NCBI GenBank assembly: GCA_033557675.1
Contig: JAWQRM010000660.1
Location: 1 to 20,629, forward strand
Reading direction: 5' to 3'
DNA length: 20,629 nucleotides
DNA from: Coptodactyla brooksi
Taxonomy: Eukaryota; Arthropoda; Insecta; Coleoptera; Scarabaeidae
Made by a program: the position numbers and the translations under genes. Positions 1 through 8,598 of the stretch are shown one piece after another (within the stretch, counting starts at the first letter, position 1; the number at the start of each line of letters is the position of its first letter). Below the pieces are notes generated by a model. That model searched no databases and was not told the origin of the DNA. It saw only the letters and a list, made by a program, of their open reading frames with translations.

Positions 1-291
1 GTTGTAAGTAGGGGAGTTGATGGCGGATACAATAGGCCGCATTGTCTTCCCAGGTTTGTGTATCTTAGGAAGACAATACAGCCTTTGCATCGTGGAGTTA
101 CTAACTGCTATTTTGTATTTTACTGCATTGGTAACAAGGTTGCTGCACTTTTTCAAAGTAGTCTTAACTTCGTTAACCATTTTTGGTAATGGGTTTTTTG
201 GAGCAGAACTATACGGTCCCGACTTAATTAGGCTATCAACTCGCTCGAAATAATCACTTTTGTCTAATACAAGTGGTGATGAGAAGGTTTC
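1..291 (-). pseudogene. Penelope-like element reverse transcriptase, N-terminal fragment
   Basis: The minus strand is open from the window edge to an in-frame stop at about 292-294, giving roughly 96 codons. The end nearest the edge reads LYCLPKIHKPGKTMRPIVSA followed by INSPTYN. This matches the Penelope-type RT signature LPKIHKPG-x-RPIVS-x-SPTYN, which precedes the catalytic YxDD region in this family. Upstream residues (LDKSDYFERV, then a lysine-rich helix) fit the linker before that motif. The catalytic aspartates would lie beyond position 1 and cannot be checked. RT of this family copies element RNA into DNA. GIY-YIG fragments of the same class occur at 4620-6046 and 16338-16545, so one family may explain all of them, but this copy is physically separate. 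A pogo-type remnant begins directly next to it on the other strand. Confidence 0.8.
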
Positions 292-296
292 TTAGT

Positions 297-1148
297 TTTG
301 GTGATGGCAGTAGATTATTCTGTCTCGATAAAACCGGGATGACCCCAGTTTAAAAACCAAAAAAGGTAATTGCAGCAAAAGGATGTAAACAACTCAATCA
401 ATAAGGTCACAAGTGGTGAAGGAGGCACCCGAGTTACATGTTGCGCAGTTGCTGCTACAGGCAACGATTTACCGCCCGCAATGGTGTTCATAAGAAACAA
501 ATTTAAAAGACATGTTGAAAGGAGCCTCAGGCTGCCTCATAGCAGCAAAACGAATAATAAGTACCAAACTGTTCAACGGAACCTCAAGCTTCCTCGTCGC
601 AGCTGTATAAACAGATTACAAACTGTCGTACAGAACCTGAAGCTTTCTCGTTGTCACAAGTCTCTGAAGAAGCTCAGGTGCATAACGATCAAGCGAATCC
701 TACGGAACCAAGCTCCAGAAGGAATAATCCTGAACCCGTAGGTAATACTTTAACGAGTCCAATCGAATGCAGAGAATATCCAAAAGTCGGTCCGAGATTT
801 TGTAGAACTGAAAGAAAGAGGGGAAGGAGTTGTATCTCCACTGTCACACAAATTAAACGAGAATTTAAAAAAGCAGCTCGGGAAAGAGCAGAGACAACAT
901 GTAAGAAGAAAAAGCCCAAAGATATAAAAATCAAGGAATCATATACCGTAGAAAGGGTTACCAAAGTCCTTTTTTCAAGTTCTAGAGAAAGTTTTGAGGA
1001 TTCAGATGATGTCAAATTTGATTTGATGTCAAATGATTTCGTTATTGTCAAATTTTTAGGAAAGCAGGTTAAACATTATGTTGGGAAATTATTGACAATG
1101 AGAAAGACGAATATGATATCACCTGTTCACCGACTGTTCAAAGTTTAA
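297..1148 (+). pseudogene. Pogo/Tigger (jerky-like) DDE transposase remnant
   Basis: Fragments of one transposase lie in order but in different frames. From 297, RLFCLDKTGMTPV, a stop, then KPKKVIAAKGCKQLNQ resembles the family's NxDETGxxxVxxPxKVxAxKGxKQ block, which holds the first catalytic Asp. From about 409 the frame changes to VTSGEGGTRVTCCAVAATGN, then DLPPAMVF. From about 506 it changes again to KDMLKGASG. After that the second and third acidic residues are missing. About 90 bp stand where the family has well over 100 codons. From about 630 a 165-codon frame (651-1148) gives the C-terminal tail: PYPKAGPR-like EYPKVGPR, a basic stretch rich in KKKK, acidic/serine residues, then NDFVIVKFLGKQVKHYVGKL. 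The true end (DNEKDEYDI) is in another frame from about 1090. It is inactive. Family recognition is good, subfamily unknown. Confidence 0.78.
521..689 (+). repeat. Three-copy tandem repeat of about 55 bp at the transposase deletion junction
   Basis: The motif GGAACCTCAAGCTTCCTCG and close variants begin at 521, 578 and 632, so spacings are 57 and 54 bases. Copies two and three also share the preceding CAAACTGT. It lies exactly where the middle of the pogo-type DDE domain is missing. It may be a serine-rich linker repeat of the original protein or a product of the deletion. Confidence 0.55.
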
Positions 1149-1920
1149 GTTCAAACTGAACGCAGAGTTGCCGCACAGGTGTATACCGTGCTGGAAAATA
1201 CATCTTGTTCCATAGGGGTATCTTATCATCATCTGATTGGTGGACGAGTCGGGTGATCCCGGAGATCGCACGACAATTAGCGAATCGTGCACATGCCTTG
1301 ACAGCTTTGACAAACGCACATCTCAACCCTTTTTACAACCGTCCAGAGGGTCCAAATTATCAGGTGGTATTTGAGTGGCAATTCTTTGGTAAATTGGTTG
1401 TAAATTTATTCGCAATTGCTTTCGAAAATTGTGTAGTTATGTTGCGTCGAACAATATTGCGTATTGTCAATGTGCTCTCCAGAGTGAGGAGAAATTTGTA
1501 CGACAGGTTAGGGTATTGTTTGGCGAAATAGGAGGCATTCTTAAATTAGGAGGACTCTTTCATTCAGTTTTATTCTGAAACATCAGAATTATTTTATTTT
1601 AAAGTGACCTTTTATTTGAGTAAGATTGAAGTTTTTGTTTGTCCGTCGAACTTAAACGTTCGAAAATAGATGAATGACTATTTATTGATCCCATGACATC
1701 AGAAGTACTCGCATCGTAGATCAAGCGAGTTCGTGAGGTAGAGTCAACGAATTCACACCCAACAGTCAGAGCACAAACAGATTTACCGTGGTGACGTCAG
1801 CGGCTAATCTTCGGCGTCCATGATGCACTGATCCAGGCCGTAATCCGTAACAGTATTATGTCCTGAATATTTTCGACTATAAAATTGTGAGCCCGATGGA
1901 ATTTACGGAAATTTCAGATT

Positions 1921-1954
1921 TTAGGGTGTATCTGCGTGAGCAGATACACCCTAA
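1921..1954. repeat. Perfect 15-bp inverted repeat, 4-nt loop
   Basis: TTAGGGTGTATCTGC and its exact reverse complement are separated by GTGA. Flanking GATT and AAAAATC extend the symmetry imperfectly. The stem is too short for a typical insect pre-miRNA. There is no flanking transposon that it would terminate. Confidence 0.8.
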
Positions 1955-2736
1955 AAAAATCAATCAAAGAAAAGGTAATATAAAATTCATACTGCTATTA
2001 TGCATTGTTCCTTTAATTGAACGTTATTATTCGGAGCTTATCATAATTTTATCTAATCGAGATCTAAGTCAACGTTTTGGTTGAAATAAATTTTATTAGC
2101 GGCCCACCTTTTTATTATTTATAAAAACCGAACAGCCTAATATTTATGGTCATCTGCTAGGTTGACAACAAACGATTTTATGGGGAATATTTTTAAAATA
2201 TAATAATTTATTTTGGGTTAATCGCCTATAAAAAAATCGACAGGTGCAAAACAATACTGCCGGGAAAGTGGTGTTTTCCGTTTGTTCGTTGGTATGCTCC
2301 ATTTGCGTGCGTATTTATGACGATACGGATTTTGTTATTAATAGTTCTAATAAATAATCCTCCTTTATGAGTGGTAATTTAAACGTAAATAAAATACTGA
2401 AGGCTTACCGCGCTTTAAAAACCCGATTTGCATTTTAAAAACGTCTTTGGGTGACTTTTCCTCCACGTTGGTATATAGAGAAATAAGAGAAACTTCGGAA
2501 GCTCATCATCCGTGACGCGAAGTCCTTCGACGCCTGATGCAGTGAGGCAAGTAAATTAGTAATTTATAATCGAGGTCTGAGGAATATTTTGTATCTCGAG
2601 ATTAGTTTACAACGAACGTTGTAGACACTAATGAAGAAATTTTTAGACTTAACGATATTCAAAGTTTCCATAATACGCATTATTGTTCAATAGAAAACAT
2701 TATTGGTCAATAGAAAAGAGTTATCCAAATATATGT

Positions 2737-2795
2737 GCTTTCACACAATCAAGTGACAGTGCGCAGTGTTCTGCGCACGCGCCGCATGTGAAAGC
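2737..2795. repeat. Nested inverted repeats
   Basis: The outer arms are GCTTTCACA (2737-2745) and TGTGAAAGC (2787-2795). The inner arms are GTGCGCAG (2759-2766) and CTGCGCAC (2771-2778) around a 4-nt loop. Both pairs are perfect. The inner arms and the bases after them are GC-rich against an AT-rich background. Confidence 0.7.
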
Positions 2796-3324
2796 CGAAG
2801 AGTTAAGGCATTTCTTATAAATTTGACAACTTTGAACGGGTAGGAAATTTGTAAATAGTAGCGATTGGAGCCCGTACCCTTAGAATCAGCTAGAATAAAA
2901 TTCGATCAAACGTTTGCGTTTCTATTATTACCTATTGACGACAGTACTCCAGGGTCTAAAGAAGATGGCCTAGTAATGTGGGGACAAGCTGCAGGCGGTG
3001 GCCGTTAATACCAAAAATCGATCTCAGCTTGCGTTACGACCATTAATGCCTCGTTTGTTGCCATCAAATTGTTCGTGATAATCGCTGTCCTATTATAGAT
3101 TTTAGGATCGGCTTACTCAAATTGACTGGTTATTAATATTAGGCCAGGCATGTTGCATCGACGCAGCAAAATGTTTACCGTGATAGTGTTCCATAACGTT
3201 TAGGCAATTTCTATGTTTCCATTTATTACTGGGCATATGAAAAAATGAGTGAAACTGTACCCACCTTCTTACATTACATATTCTAAATACTGTATCAGAA
3301 ACACTCAACAGTCTAGTACTATCT

Positions 3325-3393
3325 AATTCTGGTGTGGGTTGTCATCCTTGTTTCGTTTTAATATGATGGTGTTGAGTTTTTATCCTGTTCATA
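3325..3393 (-). mobile_element. Penelope-like repeat fragment (left of the inserted Tc1/mariner-type element)
   Basis: This segment matches the repeat unit at 5245-5305, including GGTGTGGGTTGTCATCCTTG and ATATGATGGTGTTGAGTTTT. It breaks off after CCTGTTC. The corresponding unit resumes near 4620, so the 1149-bp Tc1/mariner-type element and short unmatched flanks lie between the two parts. Confidence 0.7.
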
Positions 3394-3439
3394 ACCCTGA
3401 ATATATATTGCGTGAATTTTGGGCGCTTTATATATAGTA

Positions 3440-4588
3440 TGAGGATAAAATCTCGTACCATAGGACTTTTAAGCCGCGCCCGCAATACGTATTAAAGTGG
3501 GACGCATAGTGGGGTTATCATATTGCCGATATGACGGCATTACGGGAATTACAGGCATTACTCAGTTGTTTAGCACACAGAGCACATCTATTTCTAGGGA
3601 ACATAATGAAAAGAAGTGGGTGTGTACGCCGCTGAAGAAAAATTACAACTTATCAAGTGGTATTATGATGGCAGGTCTGCAAGTGGTTGCCACGTTTTAT
3701 TCGTACAATCTTTTGCAGGAAGGCCCGCTTCCGCTAGACAAACTATTATCAGACTTATTCATAAGTATGAGAAAAGTTATTGTCTGAAGGGGTGTATCAA
3801 ATGCCACTTAAGAGAGCGCTCACCTGGAAAAGTCGAAGAGAAGGTAAGAAGGAACGAAATGATTTGTGCTGCTGTGGAAGCAGACAACACAAAATCAACC
3901 AAACGTATTAGTGGGGAATTGGGAGTGGACAATAAAACTGTACGGAGTGTTTTGCACAAGCACGGCTACAAAAGCTACAAAGTTGGTAAAAGTTAAGAGA
4001 TTTTTCTTGAGGATAATATTCGAAGGATGGAGTTCTGTGAGCGAGTAATGGAAAAGGCAAATGAGTATGAAGACTTTATTAAAAATATTGTTTTCAGCGA
4101 TGAATCTGCTTCTGCATGGTAAACACAATCCTGCTGTTGTTCGTTATTGGTCTCGGGAAAATTTGCATAAAAGTTTTCCTGTTCGTACTTAATATCCGCA
4201 AAAAGTGGACGTTTGAACTGGAATTCTTCGTGACCATTTAAAAGGCCTTTGTTTATTGATGGGATCTTAACTTCCTGGAAAAACGTAGAATAGTTAGATA
4301 CGCAAATTTTTCCTGCTATCCGCGACATTCCCGGAATAGACCTGGATGGCGTTTGGTATCAGCAAGACGACTTTTTAAAACAAATTCATTTTCTAATTGC
4401 ATTATGAGTGGAAAAGGGGATATTAAATGGCCAGTGAGATCTCCAGATTTGTCTCCAAACGACTTTTTGTGTGGAGCTTCTTGAAACAGGCCGTGTACAT
4501 CCACGAGCGATCAGGAAATCTGGATGCACTGAGAACTAAAAGAATAGAAACAATACATATGCAGTATGAGGACAAGATTTTATCCTCA
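3440..4588 (+). mobile_element. Tc1/mariner-superfamily element with TIRs and TA target duplication
   Basis: The left end TGAGGATAAAATCTCGTACC (from 3440) is mirrored by the right end, whose reverse complement reads TGAGGATAAAATCTTGTCC. Both ends are flanked by TA (3438-3439 and 4589-4590), the target duplication expected of this superfamily. The element is 1149 bp and contains a broken transposase in plus orientation. The right end also carries a second inverted TATGAGGA at 4565-4572. It lies between two pieces of a Penelope-like repeat, so it probably inserted into that array. Confidence 0.82.
3606..4540 (+). pseudogene. Transposase of the Tc1/mariner-type element (broken)
   Basis: The 127-codon frame at 3616-3996 has an N-terminal helix-turn-helix block (VYAAEEKLQLIKWYYDG, then SARQTIIRLIHKYEK). 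A second HTH follows (TKRISGELGVDNKTVRSVLH, HGYKSYKV). This is the layout of the insect DUF4817-type transposases. After a stop, MEFCERVMEKANEYEDFIKN and IVFSDES give the first catalytic Asp. A +1 shift then reads LLHGKHNPAVVRYWSRENLH, and IFPAIRDIPGIDLDGVWYQQ plus D gives the second acidic residue. WPVRSPDLSPNDF contains the third. Several stops are CAA-to-TAA and TGG-to-TGA type changes. Only about 31 codons separate the last two acidic residues, less than in intact relatives as I remember them. It cannot be functional. The nearest ATG (3606) is one base out of frame with 3616. Confidence 0.85.
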
Positions 4589-4839
4589 TATTGTATGTGT
4601 CTCGGACTTTAGTAGTAAGGTAAAGATAGTGTCCTAATGGCTGTTGATTTGCGCGTTGATGACGTCATAAGTTTTTCTACTTTTTAGATTTCTGGGGCCC
4701 CTCTGGTGTCCAATTTATTACTTTCTCCTTAAATTGTTATAATTGGAATCGGCTCTTATCTCATGTGTTCTTCGTATCTGTAACACCCCCATAACCGAAA
4801 TTTACAAATCCCCGTGAAAAAGAAAAAAATAATAAGCTC

Positions 4840-5196
4840 TTATGTGTGTTGACATCTTTGTTTCGTTGTAATATGATCGTGTTGGGTTTTTATCCTGTTC
4901 GAACGAGCAATTAGTTTCTTGTTATTCACGATGCGTTTGACTACTTTATTATCAAGTGGGGTAAAAATACTGTCCTGAAGGCTATTGATTTGCACGTTGA
5001 TGACGTCATGGGTTTTCCTACGTTTCCAGATTTCTGGAGCCTCTCTGTTGTTCAGTTTATTACCTTTTTCTTGAATTTCCAATAACGTCATTGTATCCTC
5101 AATTGTACTGGATTCGTGTCGGCATTTATTGAGATGTTCGGCGTAATTGGAGTTGGCTCTTATCTCATGTGTTGATTGTATCTGTAACGCCTCCAT
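4840..5196 (-). pseudogene. GIY-YIG C-terminal fragment, 118 codons, Penelope-like unit 2
   Basis: The frame opens at an ATG (5194-5196) and runs uninterrupted through unit 2 into unit 1. It contains ANSNYAEHLNKCRHESSTIE, then DTMTLLEIQEKGNKLNNREA and PEIWK, followed by DVINVQINSLQDSIFTPLDN. In Penelope-like endonucleases the order is EHI-x-SNYAEHL-x-GH, a KGK-x-L-x-xxE-x-xIYK block, then INDQ/INxQ. The match is therefore to the end of the catalytic fold. The GIY and YIG strands and the catalytic Arg lie upstream and are absent. The C-terminal extension (KRIVNNKKLIARSNRIKTQ) is not one I recognise. It is probably not translated on its own. Confidence 0.65.
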
Positions 5197-5401
5197 AACC
5201 GAAATTTACAAATCCCCGTGGAAAAGAAAAAATAATAAATTCTTGTGTGGGTTGACATCCTTGTTTCGTCTTAATATGATGGTGTTGAGTTTTCATCCTG
5301 TTCTGACGAACAATTAGTTTTTTGTTATTCACGACACGTTTAGACTTTACGTCATTATCAAGTGGGGTAAAAATGCTGTCCTGAAGGCTATTGATTTGCA
5401 C
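5165..5401 (-). pseudogene. Penelope-like C-terminal tail in unit 3, running into unit 2 in another frame
   Basis: The segment reads INSLQDSIFTPLDNDVKSKR, then VVNNKKLIVRQNRMKTQHHH. It crosses the unit junction into FVNFGYGGVTDTINT and stops. A matching 78-codon frame lies at 5571-5807 in the next unit. Because 406 is not a multiple of three, the frame that encodes the endonuclease is lost at each junction. The similarity between the two tails shows they are copies of one sequence. No separate function is implied. Confidence 0.5.
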
Positions 5402-5837
5402 GTTAATGACGTCATGGGTTGTCCTATGTTGTTAGATTTATGGAGTCTTTCTGTTGTTCAGTTTATTACCTTTTTCTTGAATTGCCAATAACGTCATTGT
5501 ATCCTCAATTGTACCGGATTCGAGTCGGCATTTATTGAGATGTTCGGCGTAATTGGAGTCGGCTCTTATCTCAAGTGTTCATTGTATCCGTAACGCATCC
5601 ATAACCGAAATTTACGAATTCCTGTGGAAAAGAAAAAATAATAAATTGTTGTGTGGGTTGACTTCCTTGTTTCGTCTTGATGTGATGGTGTTGAGTTTTC
5701 ATCCTGTTCTGACGATCAATTAGTTTTTTGTTATTTACGACGCGTTTAGACTTTACGTCATTATCAAGTGGGGTAAAAATACTGTTCTGATTACTGTTGA
5801 TTTCCACGTTGATGACATCATGGATTTTTCTACGTTT

Positions 5838-6014
5838 TTAGATTTCTGGAGCCTCTCTGGAGTCCAGTTTGTTGTCTTTTCCTTGAGTTGCCAATAACGT
5901 CATTGTATCCTCAATTGTACCGGGCTCGTGCCTGTATTTATTCAGGTGTTCGGCGTAATTGGAGTCGGCTCTATTAAATCGGTAGCATTTTATGTGTTCA
6001 TATAACTTGAGAAA
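5838..6014 (-). pseudogene. GIY-YIG endonuclease fragment with the longest N-terminal part, unit 4
   Basis: Reading leftward from about 6014, the protein is SFLKLYEHIKCYRFNRADSN, then YAEHLNKYRHEPGTIEDTMT. This corresponds to the SF-x-RY-x-EHI helix and the following SNYAEHL segment of the GIY-YIG domain in Penelope-like elements. It therefore reaches further into the catalytic fold than the other units. The match to the family begins exactly where an inverted copy of the unit's own GTTGACATCCTTG segment ends. The real N-terminal half has been replaced by rearrangement. A stop at 5838 ends the frame, and the tail continues beyond it. Confidence 0.65.
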
Positions 6015-6046
6015 CGAAACAAGGATGTCAATCCACACAAGAATAT

Positions 6047-7480
6047 CTAGTAGATCTAGTCCAAACTTTCTGCGTAATTTATGGATAAGAGAAAGTAAAA
6101 TTTTTTAAACCAGAGACTGCGTAGTGTCCCGTTAGATATTCAAAGTTCATCAACCGTGCGAAGGAACATTAACTTCAATTAAAAGCAGCGAGAGGGAAGA
6201 CGTTTAATGTATGCACCCGCTGTTTTCTAAACAACCCCTAATACCTGGGACTTAGGAAATTTATGCTGTAATAAATTCACGTCACTTTTACCGGGCTTTT
6301 AGGCTTTTCCACTTTTTGCGGCTTGTTTAGGGTAATTAGCAGAAAGGTTCCGACGCCCGAATAGAAAGCCATTAAGCTTAAGAGGACGGCCGTTTGACAT
6401 TATTCGATTGTTAAATTTGCATATGAACCAAACTCAAGAAACGAGGATTTCGCACAATAAGCACTGTTTGTAGAGCAATTCGAGAGATAAAAGAATGTAA
6501 ATACAAGGGGCAGGCGAGGCGATAGCAATATTCGAGGAAAGGACTAATACCGGGACGATTGCGGAGACATGCGTTTACATTATTGATCTAATTATTTGAT
6601 AAATCTTGACGAGACACTGCGGCAACTCGGAATTGTTACAAGTGTAAGACAGTTGGGTACCGGTTGGGACAATTGATGATTTGTTGTCTTACTAAGTGGA
6701 TAGTTTTCCTTGCCGGTGCTGGAATTAATTTATAACGAACTGCTCTGGTATTGCTGGCATCTCTATTGTCCATTTCGAATACGGGGAATCCTAACTATGT
6801 ACCCAATATATTAGCAAATCCTGCGGCCGAATTGAACTAGGGAATTAAAACAAAAGCAATCGAAACGTCTAATTTGTTAAAGCAAAACCGATCTCGCCGA
6901 GAGGTATGGAAATTCATCAAGTCGTCCCTGTATTCACCGAGAGGCGAATATACCCGCAAAGTGATCAAGATTTATTGAACGTGCCGCTCTACTCGTTCCA
7001 TTAGCTACGCATTTCGGTGGCGTACATGGCGGATGATCGGTATTCAAAAAGAATTTAGGAACGTGCTCGGAGAAGCAACGCGAGCGCTTCCACCCAGGAT
7101 ATACTGGACTTTAAATACCTCCACCAAGAATAATATTACGCTAACAAGACCGGGAACTATATTTTGGGACCGATACGGGTAGGTATAGCGTTTACAATTT
7201 TAAAAAGTAGTGTAGTGAAGAGCATAAATCGTCACCAGGTAAATTTCTAGGTTTCAAGTTGTCTTTAGTGGTAAAACTCCCTTGATTCTTACCACTTGAC
7301 CTGCGCAGTACAACTACTTGTGAATAACTGGCAACGCCGTACGTTTGCCAATGCGATAAACGTATACAGTACACTGGACAGCCTTGATATTCAGTTCAGA
7401 CGTCAGTAAACCTCGATACGTTGTTGGATGCAGTTGGTCGTAAGAAAATCACACGAAGATAGATTAGAGCGAGGACGACA
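6047..7480. other. Unassigned sequence
   Basis: No coding frame, repeat partner or RNA gene was recognised. A 60-codon minus-strand frame at 7192-7374 has no domain. The composition is less extreme than in the transposon arrays, and it may be single-copy host DNA. Confidence 0.4.
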
Positions 7481-7577
7481 ATAAAAAATGTATCTCCTTC
7501 AAAATTTGATATTAAATGCCACCGGAAAGACAAAAATCTACTCGTATAAAAATAAAAATGGATTCTAAAATAAAATA

Positions 7578-7617
7578 AATTCTAAAACTCCACGTGAAAA
7601 TGTGGAGTTTTAGAATT
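7578..7617. repeat. Perfect 16-bp inverted repeat, 8-nt loop
   Basis: AATTCTAAAACTCCAC (7578-7593) and its exact reverse complement (7602-7617) flank GTGAAAAT. A partial extra copy of GATTCTAAAA lies just upstream at 7561. The hairpin marks the left side of the region holding the promoter-like repeats. I found no matching end to the right that would make it a terminal inverted repeat. Confidence 0.8.
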
Positions 7618-7650
7618 AAACTCCACAAAAATTACTCCTCTAAATTCTGT

Positions 7651-8598
7651 ATTACTAATTTAATTTCTTTTTGTAAAATGTTATTTTTATTCGACACGTG
7701 GGGCAAAAGTTCAACGTGCCATTATACGATTACAACCTATGTTAAATTTAACTTATCCGTCGTACACCACCTAGTATTATTGTATGTATCAGTAATCGAG
7801 TTCTTATAAAGCATGGGGTCATTTCAGTCGCTTCTAAAAAAGTTTGGCATCAATTTACCTTAACATTATACAACCACGATCCATGTTAAATTTAACTTGT
7901 CCGTCTAGTATATGTACATGTGGTGGCTACATGGCGGATTTCAGTTTCAAAGCAACAGACAGAAACAATGATTCTAATCAGTTCACTTAACGTTCTAAAC
8001 TTGCTGTTAAGCATTTTTAGTTTTATGAATATTCGAAGATTTGAATCGGATATTACTTGCCGATTATGACGAATTTTAGCACGGTGTTTTATTATTATCG
8101 AACATTTTTAAATATTTCTTAGTATTCTTTTTTTAAAATTTCACTATCGCTGTTACATGGACTAAATTATTATTTTCTTTAAATAATCAAAAATAGGGAA
8201 GATATATAAATAAACATTTGTTTAGAACAAGTTTAAAAGCAACAGACAGAAAAAATGGTTAAAGATCCCGAATACTGGATACTAATTCAATTTCTTTTTG
8301 TATAACGTCATTTTTATTCCACACGTGCGGAAATAGGTCAGCGTAACATTACACGACTACGATGTGAGGTTATTTCATGGATTGTGAGGTTATTTCGGTC
8401 GTTTCTAAAAGAAATTGGGAATGCATTAAACGTTACATTATGCAACTACGATCCATGTTAATTTAAACTCGTCCGTCGAGTATAAATGAATCGCTGGCTG
8501 CTTTCAGTTTCAAAGCAACAGACAGAAACAATGGTTCGAATCAGTTCACTTAACGTTCTAAACTTGCTACTAAACATTTTTAATTTTTTTCAATATTC
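7651..8598 (+). repeat. Duplicated promoter-like module upstream of the HTH ORF
   Basis: Segment 7651-8035 is matched by 8279-8598. Shared stretches include TTTCTTTTTGTA, ATCCATGTTAA and TTTCAGTTTCAAAGCAACAG followed by ACAGAAACAATG. A third, partial copy of the AAAGCAACAGACAGAAA core lies at 8236-8252. The right copy has TATAAA at 8481-8486 and TCAGTT at 8504-8509, a spacing of about 25 bases. The left copy has TATATG and TCAGTTT about 34 bases apart. The middle copy has TATATAAA upstream. Repeated promoter units ahead of a transposase-like ORF suggest element-borne 5' ends. Confidence 0.55.

Larger units (their letters stand above)
1149..3324. other. Unassigned intergenic sequence
   Basis: I see no gene here. 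A 108-codon plus-strand frame (1205-1531) has no recognisable domain and no repeat partner. The stretch holds one perfect CRE-type palindrome, TGACGTCA at 1792-1799, and a 20-bp direct duplication with two differences (2679-2698 and 2699-2718, ATTATTGTTCAATAGAAAAC). Two inverted repeats are listed separately. A 63-codon minus-strand frame (3117-3308) just before the Penelope fragment is not recognised. Confidence 0.5.
4620..6046 (-). mobile_element. Tandem array of Penelope-like element 3' ends (about 406-bp unit)
   Basis: Four head-to-tail units start at 4620, 4961, 5367 and 5773. Units two and three are both 406 bp. The first is about 341 bp because roughly 60 bp of the coding part are missing. 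The fourth ends at 6046. Each unit begins GTAAAAATACTGTCC-like and contains TTGACATCCTTGTTTCG. On the minus strand it encodes the C-terminal part of a GIY-YIG endonuclease, the second enzymatic domain of Penelope-like elements. Tandem or partially tandem copies are characteristic of this class. The units are similar enough to be read across by eye, which suggests fairly recent amplification. Confidence 0.78.

Noticed and set aside
1205..1531. 108-codon open frame on the plus strand
   Set aside because: It shows no recognisable domain, no repeat partner and no promoter. Chance is sufficient.
1921..1954. Hairpin as a rho-independent terminator
   Set aside because: The surroundings are eukaryotic, and the stem is followed by A rather than T on the plus strand.
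7192..7374. 60-codon minus-strand frame
   Set aside because: It is short, unsupported by any domain or repeat, and there is no promoter near it.
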